Origin: an uncultured Granulosicoccaceae bacterium
GTDB taxonomy: Bacteria; Pseudomonadota; Gammaproteobacteria; Granulosicoccales; Granulosicoccaceae
NCBI GenBank assembly: GCA_938041955.1
Contig: CALISD010000071.1
Coordinates: 62,001-126,000, forward strand
Direction: 5' to 3'
DNA length: 64,000 nt
Under the pieces are notes generated by a model. The model did no database searches. It was given only the letters and a program-made list of their open reading frames with translations, and was not told the DNA's origin. This document shows positions 17,878-27,362 of this stretch, in pieces. The translations under genes and the position numbers were made by a program. Positions within the stretch are counted from its first letter, which is position 1; every line of letters begins with the position of its first letter.

Positions 17878-19300
17878 TAAACTCTTCCAGGTCTACGGAT
17901 ATCTGCATATCTCGCATTTGCGCCACTATTGATCCCGGATTATCTGTTTGAGCATCTACGGGTAAACTGATGGCCATAAATTGAGCATACTCCAGATCCG
18001 CCACAGCACTGAGCGCCCAATAACATGGAACGACATAGTCACCGAATATTTCGACGACTTTGGTTCCGGGCCTACAGAAAGAAACATTGGTGAACCCGGC
18101 TCCATGTACACCTACTACTACGTCAGCACTTGCCATTAGCTCGGCTTGTCCCGCAACGGAATAGTCTTCGAATTCTATTATCTCGAAGCCGCGAGCTTGC
18201 AATGCCTTGACTATTTCGGCTTCATTGGCGATATTGCGGGAACCTCTGCTAGATCTCGATACATAGATTCGACTTGTAGAGACTTCCTGCGACTCCGGGT
18301 TATCGCTGACAGGTCCGAGCATGCGTTGCAAGTAGTCAGGTATCCAACGTGCCAGCCCGACGCCAAGGCCTTGATAAACTCTTTCACCTAAATCGTTGCG
18401 CAGGTAGGGAACAATCATCGTATCGGCAACATAATATTGAGGCACCGGCGTAGTGATAACTTTTTCCGGTGAAATGCCACAATGCCTTAAAGACTCTATC
18501 TGGTACTGCGACTGGGCGTTAACAATAAAATAGTCAATCGAGTCCAGTGTAATTCCAGCTTTCTCCAAAGCCCCAAGCTTGGGGAGAACATCCAGCATCC
18601 AGTGATAATAAATACGGGAGCTTCTCCCATCCAGGAAACAAACGGTTCCCTCAACGGGAATCGCCATCGCACCTTCTAGCGCTTGATAACACGCAAATTC
18701 ATTCCCCTTGGTATGCTCTTCAATGACGTTTCCATTGCTGTCTAGCGCAAGTGTATTGAACCCATCAAACCAAATAGAACCGTGATCTGCAATCGTGCAA
18801 AAGCTCGCACGCGCTTCAGTCTTGGAGTAATTAAACTGACCGTACTTTTTATCATTGAGCGGGTTACGCCGGGGAGCTGTAAGCTTCACGGTGTCGTACG
18901 GGTACGCGTCCACCACGTCAACCTTCACACACTCTGAAGCAGACAGCATTCTCTTTGTAAGCCGGTCCGATCCAAAATACTCAAGATTTACGCTATCAGG
19001 TAGAACACCACGGTAGCAAAGTGCCGCATCATCCGAAGCACCATTCTTTTCTAAACACTGACCGATTTTGTGTATGACCGGTACACGACCTGGATCGACG
19101 CTCAGCACTTTGCAATAAATCACTATCGCTGCCTCAGGACTCCCATCATCAAAAAGTGCATCGGCCTCCTGAAGCAGTGACGAACACCGCTTCCTGTTCG
19201 CCACTATTTGCTCTGCTCTGTCGATACTCATCGCATCAACCTGAGATCCCGCCTTCTTCTCTTGTTCGGTCATGTTATTGCGCAGAGACTCAGGCAACAT
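17819..19300 (-). CDS. GT61-family glycosyltransferase with N-terminal TPR-like segment
   Basis: The C-terminal 330 residues match family GT61 (DUF563; EOGT/xylosyltransferase type): YYHWMLDVLPKLGALEKAG, RIYVSRSSRGSRNIANE and VVGVHGAGFTNVSFCRPGT are the family's conserved blocks. The first 110 residues look like a single TPR-type helical hairpin (ALFDDGSPEAAIVIYCKVL). The frame opens at a TTG at 19321; the ATG at 19300 (MLPES, overlapping the upstream stop by 11 bases) is more plausible, and an ATG at 19273 is also possible. It is the last gene of the rmlA operon and converges on the kelch protein gene with a 59-base overlap. Cytoplasmic; the sugar is not known. Confidence 0.75.
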   Translation of the reverse strand: MLPESLRNNMTEQEKKAGSQVDAMSIDRAEQIVANRKRCSSLLQEADALFDDGSPEAAIVIYCKVLSVDPGRVPVIHKIGQCLEKNGASDDAALCYRGVLPDSVNLEYFGSDRLTKRMLSASECVKVDVVDAYPYDTVKLTAPRRNPLNDKKYGQFNYSKTEARASFCTIADHGSIWFDGFNTLALDSNGNVIEEHTKGNEFACYQALEGAMAIPVEGTVCFLDGRSSRIYYHWMLDVLPKLGALEKAGITLDSIDYFIVNAQSQYQIESLRHCGISPEKVITTPVPQYYVADTMIVPYLRNDLGERVYQGLGVGLARWIPDYLQRMLGPVSDNPESQEVSTSRIYVSRSSRGSRNIANEAEIVKALQARGFEIIEFEDYSVAGQAELMASADVVVGVHGAGFTNVSFCRPGTKVVEIFGDYVVPCYWALSAVADLEYAQFMAISLPVDAQTDNPGSIVAQMRDMQISVDLEEFITYLDSILEPCDELCDAPL

Positions 19301-20084
19301 CCGATATCGGTCCTGAATCAACAGAATTGCAGAGACTCTCGAAATGATTTTTGCCTAGTTGATACAGAGATTCATCCAGGCTATTTCGATGCAGAATCTC
19401 TTCATACAATTCCGCACTGAGTTCTTGTTGTATTTGGGCCCGCTTTTGATCTTGAGACAAACTGAGGTCTTGCAACACGTTGGCTTTTACCTCACGCCCC
19501 ACAAAATCTGGAAACGCAGGCTTCAGAAATTCCAACAACAAAGCAACAGTGCGATCAAACTCATCTACGATACCGACAAACTCTAATGAGCTAATGAAAT
19601 TTTTTGCATTCTCCAGCAGCTCATCGTCTTCAAGGTTCGAGATATTATGGAATCGATCACGATGCTGATTAGACAACCGAATTGTCTGAAATTCTTCAAT
19701 TGGATTGTGGCGCTTGTTTTTGAATTTTTCCTTAATATACTCTTCTAGCGTACCTTTCGGTGTGTCTAAACCCAGCTGCTTCTGCCACTCAAAAAGGTAG
19801 GCCGATTTAATTCTATCAATAGGGTCTCTTAAAATTACTATCGGATAGACATTCGCATCAAGCTCTGGAATGGGAGGAACAATCTGATGAGACGAGAACG
19901 CCTCAATGTCCGGGTTGTCCACAACAAGTTTTTCCAACTGCTCACTTGAAATAATCGCGTTTGATGTATCGCCATCATAGGCCATCCATTTATCTGCGAA
20001 ATTCATTTTCAGCAATTGATCAATTGAGCTACCAGCGTTTTTAAACAGGTGATAGTGGACAATTATATTTCTTTCTATGCTCAT
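19290..20084 (-). CDS. Sulfotransferase-family protein (polysaccharide locus, copy 2)
   Basis: A 264-residue paralogue of the protein at 168-956. HYHLFKNAGSSIDQLL near the N-terminus is the PAPS-binding loop and VILRDPIDRIKSAYLFEWQ is the 3'-phosphate-binding motif with its conserved Arg and Ser. The ATG overlaps the stop of the preceding GT2-GT4 gene by four bases (ATGA), a sign of translational coupling. Having one copy in each polysaccharide block suggests two different sulfation sites on the same or related glycans (inference). Confidence 0.7.
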   Translation of the reverse strand: MSIERNIIVHYHLFKNAGSSIDQLLKMNFADKWMAYDGDTSNAIISSEQLEKLVVDNPDIEAFSSHQIVPPIPELDANVYPIVILRDPIDRIKSAYLFEWQKQLGLDTPKGTLEEYIKEKFKNKRHNPIEEFQTIRLSNQHRDRFHNISNLEDDELLENAKNFISSLEFVGIVDEFDRTVALLLEFLKPAFPDFVGREVKANVLQDLSLSQDQKRAQIQQELSAELYEEILHRNSLDESLYQLGKNHFESLCNSVDSGPISDVA

Positions 20085-22912
20085 CTTAAGTAACCTTTAA
20101 ACCGCTCCATTCCACCCTCATCGGAAAACACATCAGCCTTCGAGAGTATTTTTCGCATCCCTTTTAAACCTTCAGAAGGCGAGAATAGTGAGTTCGCCAC
20201 CTGTCTGGAGTTATCAGAGACTCTCAACCACGTGCCCTCATCTTCATGCAACAGTTGTATGTATTCACACCACTCGCTAACCGACTCAGCGATGAATGTA
20301 CTTTGCGAGTGAACTAAACCCGTACCTTCAGCAGAAACTGATGTCATCACTGAGGGCACACCCGATGCCATACAGTCAATAACCTTCCCTTTCAGCCCGG
20401 CGCCAGATAATAACGGAGATACAAATACCTTGGCTTTTTGGTAAACATCCGCGACATCTTCAACGAAGCCTATTACTTCTATATTATCTGATTGCAGGCT
20501 TTTAAATTCATCCGGCACTTTGCTGCCGTATATTCTGAAAACAAGATCGGGCATTTTTTCTGTCAACACCGGCATGACCTGAGTACAGAAAAATTGCACT
20601 GCCTCAACATTCGGTCGGTGGCCATAGCCACCGAGAAACGCAATTCCATCACGCTCATTGAACGGCACCACATCATTGGTCGGCTGAACTACCCACGGGC
20701 AGCGAAGAATATTGCTTTCCTTCATTACATGCGAAGTGATCACTGCTCTTTCTGCATCGGTGTAGCAAATCGCCACGTCGGACTGATCGATAACTGAGAG
20801 CTCTTTCTCTCTAGTCGCTAAAGGCCCGGAAAAATCCTTCTCTGCAGTTTGCAGCTTCTCTCGCAGCTCTCTCAAAAAGTGAAGATCGGCGTTATTAAAT
20901 ATCACCTTCGCAGAGGTATGCGCTCTGATGAGATCCATATTGTCGGCTGCTATACCGTAACGCGTGATGTACACAGCACTAAATTCTTTCCCACGTGTCT
21001 TTAAAAACTGTTCTGTTGATTGATAGAACGGGTAATAAATACACTCTACACCTAACTTTTGTAAGTACTCTGTATGAACTCCCATGTGGGCAAAGTTAGC
21101 AGGAATGAAAGTCAGCTTGCATCCAAGCTCCATCATGAGTTTCATTTCCTGGAATGCAGCGTAACTACCAGCATCACTGCTGCGACGTGGTGTGTCCGCG
21201 TCTAGTACCAACACATTGAAATTGTTATTACGATCTACCTCAAGATGTGGATCAACGCCCTCTTCCCCGTGCGATTTATAATCTGAAAACCATTTCTCCC
21301 GAAAGGTAGAACTATTTATTTCCTGAAATTTCTTGATCCCTGAACTGGTGCTGGTGCCGTTACTCTTGCCTTCAAAGTGCACCACTTCAGAAGTAGGACA
21401 GTAAAGTGTTTTATAACCAGAGTCGCGAATTTTAAAAGCGAGATCGGTATCTTCATAGTAAGCAGGAGCAAACTCCTCACTGAATCCACCGACTTCCTCC
21501 CAAACACTCTTCTTTACGAACAACGCAGCAGCTGAGAGATAGTCTGCCTGGCGAGTGTAGTTAAAGCTCGGGTGTGATGCATTTTTATTCTTGCCGTAGT
21601 TCCAAGGTACACCGGAGCCCCAGACAATACCACCAGCCTCCTGCAAGCTACCATCGGGGTAGATCAATTTACATCCGACGGCGCCAACATCATTCATAAT
21701 TTCAAACATGCTGAGCGCCTCGTCGATCCAACCAGAGGTTACTTCAGTATCATTGTTCAGGAGACAGATATATCTCCCGTTCGCCTGCTTAGCTGCCTTA
21801 TTATTGGTTTTAACAAAGCCAAGATTTTGCTCGTTACGCACAACCCGAAGGTTCTCAACAATCTCTTCTGCAGCAGTAGTCTCATCAGAAGACTGATCAT
21901 CAGCCAGAATGACTTCAAATGTGGCTTTGTTATGAGCAAGAATGAGAGACGCCAAACAATGATAAGTGATTGGAAACTTGTCTCTTGCAGGGATTATTAT
22001 TGACACATCCGGATAAGTCACTTCCGGGAGCTTTAACTGAGAATAAGTTTTACGTTTACTAAAACCACGCAACACTTCTGAGTGCGCTTGACACAAAGTG
22101 GCAAGCTCAATTCCACTGACCATTCCATCGGCCATAAATTGCGACAGATGCCCATTCAGAGATTCATATCGAAATGCCGAATTGCGGGACAACCCTGCAT
22201 AACCATTGCTCACCAGGCTATCAGTAAGATGCTCTTCAGGTGTGGTGATCGGGTGAAGCAGATGGAGGTATGCGGTACTAGAGAGATTTCGATCATTAGC
22301 AATAATCTCATAGGCATGAGGCATACCGTCAAACAATGACGGTGGCAACTGGCATTCACATGCAATCTTGTTACCTGCCATATTTCTGACCGAACAGGGA
22401 AGTCGGAACTCACCATCGACGAGAACTTCAATACTTTGAGGTTGCGACTTAAGCTTATCTGTATTCAACAATTGAGCGTGCAATACCCGATCAAGAATCG
22501 ACACAACCTCAGCGACGCAATCGCTTGATATTTCAGTCTCGAACGAGTTAGTTGAGATCAATACGCCGGTTTTTTTCTCTCGTAAGAATATATTTGTCAC
22601 CGATTGCGAAAAGAGCTTGCTATTCAAATCCACCGTGAACCCATGCCTGCCATCACCATATCCAATATTCTCAAGATCTTCCCGATAAACATCCGCTGTA
22701 CCCGCTCCAACTTTCTTGCTTCCGGCAAACACTTCAAATTCAATGACGGCATCTGTATCGTTGCTGTCAATTACCCAACCCGAAAGACGACGATTAACAA
22801 GAGAATCAACGTTTCCAAGAAAGTAATGCGTAGCAGGCTTTACGAGGGACTTCTCACTAAACAATGTGTCGAAAATCTCACGCGCCTTTGACTCTTTTTT
22901 ATTATTTTTCAC
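20081..22912 (-). CDS. Bifunctional GT2-GT4 glycosyltransferase fusion
   Basis: A 943-residue protein. The N-terminus (about 35-125) holds a small beta domain with LSGWVIDSNDTDAV and YREDLENIGYGDGRHGF, a module often attached to glycan-synthesis enzymes. Residues about 301-535 form a GT2 (GT-A) domain: PDVSIIIPARDKF, the NNDTE metal site near residue 388, and YYEDTDLAFKIRDSGYK with the catalytic acidic ED. Residues about 570-930 are a GT4-type GT-B domain (FLGGYGHRPNVEAV; SGAGLKGKVIDCMASG). Such fusions make two successive linkages of a repeat unit. It follows rmlA by 54 bases and overlaps the sulfotransferase-like gene by four bases. Confidence 0.8.
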   Translation of the reverse strand: MKNNKKESKAREIFDTLFSEKSLVKPATHYFLGNVDSLVNRRLSGWVIDSNDTDAVIEFEVFAGSKKVGAGTADVYREDLENIGYGDGRHGFTVDLNSKLFSQSVTNIFLREKKTGVLISTNSFETEISSDCVAEVVSILDRVLHAQLLNTDKLKSQPQSIEVLVDGEFRLPCSVRNMAGNKIACECQLPPSLFDGMPHAYEIIANDRNLSSTAYLHLLHPITTPEEHLTDSLVSNGYAGLSRNSAFRYESLNGHLSQFMADGMVSGIELATLCQAHSEVLRGFSKRKTYSQLKLPEVTYPDVSIIIPARDKFPITYHCLASLILAHNKATFEVILADDQSSDETTAAEEIVENLRVVRNEQNLGFVKTNNKAAKQANGRYICLLNNDTEVTSGWIDEALSMFEIMNDVGAVGCKLIYPDGSLQEAGGIVWGSGVPWNYGKNKNASHPSFNYTRQADYLSAAALFVKKSVWEEVGGFSEEFAPAYYEDTDLAFKIRDSGYKTLYCPTSEVVHFEGKSNGTSTSSGIKKFQEINSSTFREKWFSDYKSHGEEGVDPHLEVDRNNNFNVLVLDADTPRRSSDAGSYAAFQEMKLMMELGCKLTFIPANFAHMGVHTEYLQKLGVECIYYPFYQSTEQFLKTRGKEFSAVYITRYGIAADNMDLIRAHTSAKVIFNNADLHFLRELREKLQTAEKDFSGPLATREKELSVIDQSDVAICYTDAERAVITSHVMKESNILRCPWVVQPTNDVVPFNERDGIAFLGGYGHRPNVEAVQFFCTQVMPVLTEKMPDLVFRIYGSKVPDEFKSLQSDNIEVIGFVEDVADVYQKAKVFVSPLLSGAGLKGKVIDCMASGVPSVMTSVSAEGTGLVHSQSTFIAESVSEWCEYIQLLHEDEGTWLRVSDNSRQVANSLFSPSEGLKGMRKILSKADVFSDEGGMERFKGYLR

Positions 22913-22966
22913 TAGCTAACTTCCGGCTCTACTCATTGACAATGACATATCTCGATTACTCAGGGC

Positions 22967-23875
22967 CTAAGCGGCTTTTTCCACAGCCATTGGTTGATAT
23001 TGGCCTTCGCGTTCATCAATCAAACCTTGCAGGTAGCTACCATAAGTACTTTTTCCGTAGCGCTTGGCACTAAGTGACAACGTCTCGGTATCAATCCAGC
23101 CCTTGTTCCAGGATATTTCTTCCGGCACACACACTTTCAAACCCTGTCTCGCTTCTATCGTTTCAACATAAGCAGACGCCTCATGCAATGACGCGTGAGT
23201 ACCAGTATCCAGCCATGCATGGCCGCGGCCCAGAAGCTCAACATTCAAACGCCCTTCCTGAAGATAGAGATTATTTAGATCGGTAATTTCATATTCACCA
23301 CGATGCGACGGCTTCAATGATTTAGCCTTTTCGACTGCAGTGTTGTCATAGATGTACAAACCCGTCACCGCATAGTGAGACTTGGGCTTCTCGGGCTTTT
23401 CTTCCAGCGACAACACTCGTTGGGTCGGATCGAATTCGACCACACCGTATCTGTGCGGATCCGCCACTCGATAGGCAAATACCGTCGACCCTTGCAGTGA
23501 CAATGCGGCATTTTCAAGAATGCCCTCGAGCCCGGCGCCATAGAAAATATTGTCTCCAAGAATCAGGCAACAGCTGTCATCGCCAATAAATGACTCACCC
23601 AGTACAAACGCCTGAGCCAATCCATCGGGGCTCGGTTGAACGATGTACTCAAGCTCAACACCAAATTGGCTGCCATCCCCAAGCAATTGCTCAAAGCGAC
23701 CAATATCTTCAGGAGTTGAAATGATGGCGATCTGTCGGATACCCATCAACATTAACGTTGAAAGCGGGTAGAAGATCATCGGTTTGTCGTAAACAGGCAG
23801 GAGTTGCTTCGATACAACCTGCGTAATTGGGTAGAGACGAGTGCCTGAGCCACCAGCGAGGATGATACCCTTCAT
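22967..23875 (-). CDS. rmlA: Glucose-1-phosphate thymidylyltransferase
   Basis: Makes dTDP-glucose from dTTP and glucose-1-phosphate, the first step to dTDP-rhamnose and other dTDP-deoxysugars. The protein begins [16 protein letters not shown], the nucleotide-binding signature. [17 protein letters not shown] and ILGDNIFYG are conserved family blocks. The frame could extend to 23986, but the ATG at 23875 gives 302 residues, the family's normal length, and starts exactly at the conserved strand. rmlB, C and D are not in the window. First gene of the operon running down to the GT61 gene. Confidence 0.93.
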   Translation of the reverse strand: MKGIILAGGSGTRLYPITQVVSKQLLPVYDKPMIFYPLSTLMLMGIRQIAIISTPEDIGRFEQLLGDGSQFGVELEYIVQPSPDGLAQAFVLGESFIGDDSCCLILGDNIFYGAGLEGILENAALSLQGSTVFAYRVADPHRYGVVEFDPTQRVLSLEEKPEKPKSHYAVTGLYIYDNTAVEKAKSLKPSHRGEYEITDLNNLYLQEGRLNVELLGRGHAWLDTGTHASLHEASAYVETIEARQGLKVCVPEEISWNKGWIDTETLSLSAKRYGKSTYGSYLQGLIDEREGQYQPMAVEKAA

Positions 23876-24241
23876 AGCGTTTATTCCGTTCGGAGAGAAT
23901 GGGAGACCCCTCCACAGGTGCAAAGAATATTCCATACAGCGCGAGTGACTACTTGAATCAGCATCACCAACAGAATAAACCTGCACCCACCGGCCACGGA
24001 CATGGCGGTTGTTGTAGTCAACTATTTGACTACAACATTAATTTCAACCTGACACTACCAACTACAGCTGCTCACAGACTGGACTGCATAGTTCATGAGC
24101 GGACAGATGCACGACGCCTTATGGTGCGTCGCGCCGATCATTTTCGTTTCGTATGAGTTTAAATCTGCGCTCAAATGTGCGTAAAACGCACTCGCTATTG
24201 CGCGTTCTCGCTACGCAGACTTTCTACCGCGCAACCCCTAG
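23876..24241. other. Hairpin-rich intergenic region upstream of rmlA
   Basis: No gene is supported between the rmlA start and the MITE. The region contains several small inverted repeats: 24010-24037, 24112-24131 (CGACGC, 8-base loop, GCGTCG) and GTGCG-TAAAA-CGCAC near 24178-24192. Part of it (about 24110-24236) resembles the intergenic DNA at about 52741-52865, sharing TTCTCGCTACGCA. Confidence 0.5.
24010..24037. promoter_or_regulatory. Perfect 11-bp inverted repeat upstream of rmlA
   Basis: TGTTGTAGTCA, six-base spacer, TGACTACAACA: 11-bp arms without mismatch, centred about 150 bases upstream of the rmlA start. There is no T-run on either side. The length, spacing and position fit a dimeric regulator's operator controlling the rmlA operon. 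A terminator is less likely. The role is inference. Confidence 0.4.
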
Positions 24242-24479
24242 CCTGCATTATTCATGAGGATTCGTCACTCAGCGGAAATAGCGCTAAACAGGTCGCATAA
24301 TCGAGTGAGAAACGTGGCCCGCCACGTGCCGAGCTTGATCATGCGAATGTGACGCGATATTTTCGTCTGATGGCGAATAGACACACTGCTATTTTCAAAG
24401 TAGCCCTCCAATGACAGTTCAGACCTATGTTTACAGGTGTTTGCCTTAGTTTTCCTCGTCGCCTTGTGAATAATGCAGG
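24242..24479. mobile_element. 238-bp MITE with 13-bp terminal inverted repeats and CTAG duplication
   Basis: The left end CCTGCATTATTCA (24242-24254) and right end TGAATAATGCAGG (24467-24479) are perfect inverted repeats. CTAG flanks both ends (24238-24241 and 24480-24483), as a 4-bp target duplication would; because CTAG is itself palindromic this is not proof. The interior has no coding frame but contains an internal inverted repeat (CGTGG-CCCG-CCACG). Ends starting with CC and a 4-bp duplication recall IS1380-type elements, but no transposase is present. The right-hand CTAG contains the TAG stop of the acyl-CoA dehydrogenase gene, so the element inserted exactly after that gene without disrupting it. 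Confidence 0.7.
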
Positions 24480-26249
24480 CTAGAGCATCGCTTGATCGAT
24501 TTGGTAGTAGTCATCCTTGCCATTTTCAATAGCCAGAAAATGCGCTTGTGCGTGAGGTGCTACCTTATCGAAGTAGAATTTTGCTAGCGCGAGCTGCAGC
24601 GCTGCAAAGTCTTTATCTTCGCTCTGCTCAGTAGCCAGTACGATTCTTGCCATCGCCCAACTACCTGTGGCAAAGCCCATCAACATCAGATAATCATTGG
24701 CAGAAGAAGCGGCCACTGCCGGATTCTTCTCACTCAATAGCAACTGAGATACACGGGCTATAAGATCCACGCTGGTGCTGAGCGCTGTATGGGCAGATGC
24801 TGCATCGGCAAGCTGTGATGCTGCTAATGCCTCTTGGGTTGCACGCATGTCAGACAACAACTCTTCTACACCCTGACCACCATCATATTGAGTCTTGCGT
24901 CCAAGAAGATCATTGGCCTGAATGCCGGTAGTGCCTTCATAAATTGGCGTTATACGGCAATCACGTAAATGCTGCGCCGCACCGGTTTCTTCTATAAACC
25001 CCATGCCGCCATGAATCTGCACTCCCAGTGAACACAACTCTACACCGACTTCCGTCGACCACCCTTTTACGATCGGTGTCAAAAGCTCACCGCGACGTCT
25101 AAACCGGGCGCGGATTTCATCATCAGGGTGTCGCTCTGCAAAATCAAACGCGGCGGCACAATCATATGCCATCACTCGAGCAGCCTCGACCTGCGTTCGC
25201 ATGGTCATCAGCATCCTGCGAACATCGGGGTGATTAACAATACCGGTAACGTCAGTATCTTTTCCAAGTAACACTGGCCCCTGCTTTCTCTCTCGGGCAA
25301 AAGCGAGTGCACGCTGATACGCCATCTCTGCAACGGCGTAACCTTCGATACCCACTGCGAGTCGCGCTTCGTTCATCATGGTAAACATATAAACCAAACC
25401 ACGGTTCTCTTCACCCACCAGATAACCTACTGCACCTTCTTTGTCACCGAAGGCCATCACACAAGTCGGGCTCGCATGAATACCCAGCTTATGTTCAATC
25501 GATACACAGCGAGCGTCATTGCGCGCTCCCGGTGTACCATCTTCATTAAGCAGGAATTTTGGCACAACAAAAAGCGATATCCCTTTCACACCTGCAGGTG
25601 CATCGGGCGTTCGCGCCAGCACCAGGTGAATGGTGTTCTCGGTCATATCGTGATCACCATAGGTGATGAAGATTTTTTGGCCCTTTATCAGATAATGATC
25701 ACCTTTGGGCTCAGCGGAGGCTCGAACTGCAGCCAGGTCAGAGCCTGCCTGAGGCTCGGTTAGATTCATGGTTCCAGTCCACTGACCGGATACCATTTTT
25801 TCTAAATAGGCCTGTTTTAGTTCATCAGTCGCATGTGAGGCAATTGCCTGCACCGCCCCTTGAGTCAGCAGCGGACACAAACCAAACGCCATATTCGAAC
25901 TGTGCCACATCTCCTGCACAGCCGCTGACAACAGGCCGGGCATGCCCTGCCCACCATACTCGGGTGAAAATGCGAGACTATTCCATCCAGAGTCGGAAAA
26001 TTGCTGGTATGCCTCTTTCCATCCGTCGGGCGTGGTAACACCATCCTCGGACCATATGGCACCTTGCTGATCACCCTCCCAGTTGAGGGGTGCAAGCACT
26101 TCACTTGCGAACTTGCCAGCTTCTTCAAGAATCGCAGAAACGATATCCGGCGTGGCATCCTCATAGCCGGGCAAGGCCGCCACATCAGCCATTCCAACAA
26201 CATGATCCAGCAAAAATTGCATCTGTTTGGTGGGTGCAGAATAAGACAT
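24480..26249 (-). CDS. Acyl-CoA dehydrogenase of the long (about 590-residue) DmdC-like subfamily
   Basis: A 589-residue FAD-dependent acyl-CoA dehydrogenase. MNLTEPQAGSDLAAVR and KIFITYGDHD are FAD/substrate-binding blocks of the middle domain, and IYEGTTGIQANDLLGRK carries the expected catalytic base (Glu438). The C-terminal extension after residue 460 is the Acyl-CoA_dh_C type found in the subfamily that includes 3-methylmercaptopropionyl-CoA dehydrogenase (DmdC) and some FadE-like enzymes. It removes hydrogens between C2 and C3 of an acyl-CoA and passes electrons to ETF, encoded just upstream by etfB-etfA. The substrate cannot be decided from sequence. Its stop codon abuts the MITE. Confidence 0.85.
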   Translation of the reverse strand: MSYSAPTKQMQFLLDHVVGMADVAALPGYEDATPDIVSAILEEAGKFASEVLAPLNWEGDQQGAIWSEDGVTTPDGWKEAYQQFSDSGWNSLAFSPEYGGQGMPGLLSAAVQEMWHSSNMAFGLCPLLTQGAVQAIASHATDELKQAYLEKMVSGQWTGTMNLTEPQAGSDLAAVRASAEPKGDHYLIKGQKIFITYGDHDMTENTIHLVLARTPDAPAGVKGISLFVVPKFLLNEDGTPGARNDARCVSIEHKLGIHASPTCVMAFGDKEGAVGYLVGEENRGLVYMFTMMNEARLAVGIEGYAVAEMAYQRALAFARERKQGPVLLGKDTDVTGIVNHPDVRRMLMTMRTQVEAARVMAYDCAAAFDFAERHPDDEIRARFRRRGELLTPIVKGWSTEVGVELCSLGVQIHGGMGFIEETGAAQHLRDCRITPIYEGTTGIQANDLLGRKTQYDGGQGVEELLSDMRATQEALAASQLADAASAHTALSTSVDLIARVSQLLLSEKNPAVAASSANDYLMLMGFATGSWAMARIVLATEQSEDKDFAALQLALAKFYFDKVAPHAQAHFLAIENGKDDYYQIDQAML

Positions 26250-26421
26250 GGTTGTCTCCCTGGTGATTCGTTAGCTTCGCTTTTATAAATAGCGACCGAT
26301 ACTGGAGGTGCTCAACCCAATGTGATGGGAATGCCGGTTCAGCCGGCGTTTTTCAAGTCAAAAGGCAATGCGATGCAAATACACCGCATTGCCATTGGCA
26401 GATCAAAGATGACCCGACGAT

Positions 26422-27360
26422 CTAGCCAGCAGCAAGGGCCGCATCAAACTCAGGTACAGCGTCAAACAAGTCAGCTACCAAGCCGTAGTCAGCCACTTGG
26501 AAAATTGGCGCTTCTTCATCTTTATTGATGGCCACAATGACTTTACTGTCTTTCATACCCGCCAAATGCTGAATAGCACCAGAGATACCAACAGCAATAT
26601 AAAGGTCCGGAGCAACCACTTTACCAGTTTGCCCCACCTGATAATCATTCGGCACAAAGCCCGCATCAACCGCTGCACGTGACGCACCGACTGCAGCGTT
26701 TAGTTTCTCAGCAACAGACTCCAGCATGGCAAAGTTTTCTCCGTTCTGCATGCCGCGGCCACCAGATATAACAATTGACGCACTGGTCAGTTCAGGGCGA
26801 TCCGACTTCGTCAATTCCTGACCAATCCAGCTTACTTTGTCACTCACACCAGCGCCGGATATCGATTCAACTGCAGCTGAACCACCCTCTGCTTCAACAG
26901 GATCAAATGCTGTGGCTCTAACAGTGATTAATTTTGATGAGTCTGTGCTTTGCACCGTCATCATCGCATTACCTGCGTAGATAGGACGTACAAACGTATC
27001 TTCAGAAACTACATCGGTGATGTCCGAAATGCCGGCAACATCAAGTTTTGCAGCTACACGAGGCATGACGTTTTTACCGCTGGCGGTATTGGAAAATAGA
27101 ATGTGCGAGTAATCGCCCGCCATTCCTACAACAAGTGGCGTTAGATTTTCGGCAAGATGATTTGCATAGGCTGCATCATCACAGCTTAGTACTTTGCTTA
27201 CCCCTGCCACTTTAGCAGCTTGCTCCGCCACACCGCCGCAGTCTTGTCCGGCCACTAATATCACTACATCCCCGCCGATCTTCTGCGCGGCGGTCATGAC
27301 ATTCAAAGTTGAAGGCTTGAGTTCACTGTTGTCGTGATCTGCAATTACTAATGTAGTCAT
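26422..27360 (-). CDS. etfA: Electron transfer flavoprotein, alpha subunit
   Basis: A 312-residue ETF alpha subunit. The C-terminal FAD-binding domain is clear: [51 protein letters not shown] and [22 protein letters not shown]. It accepts electrons from acyl-CoA dehydrogenases as a heterodimer with EtfB and delivers them to ETF-ubiquinone oxidoreductase. It lies 2 bases downstream of etfB and 172 bases upstream of the acyl-CoA dehydrogenase gene, all in one orientation. Confidence 0.95.
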   Translation of the reverse strand: MTTLVIADHDNSELKPSTLNVMTAAQKIGGDVVILVAGQDCGGVAEQAAKVAGVSKVLSCDDAAYANHLAENLTPLVVGMAGDYSHILFSNTASGKNVMPRVAAKLDVAGISDITDVVSEDTFVRPIYAGNAMMTVQSTDSSKLITVRATAFDPVEAEGGSAAVESISGAGVSDKVSWIGQELTKSDRPELTSASIVISGGRGMQNGENFAMLESVAEKLNAAVGASRAAVDAGFVPNDYQVGQTGKVVAPDLYIAVGISGAIQHLAGMKDSKVIVAINKDEEAPIFQVADYGLVADLFDAVPEFDAALAAG

Positions 27361-27362
27361 AA

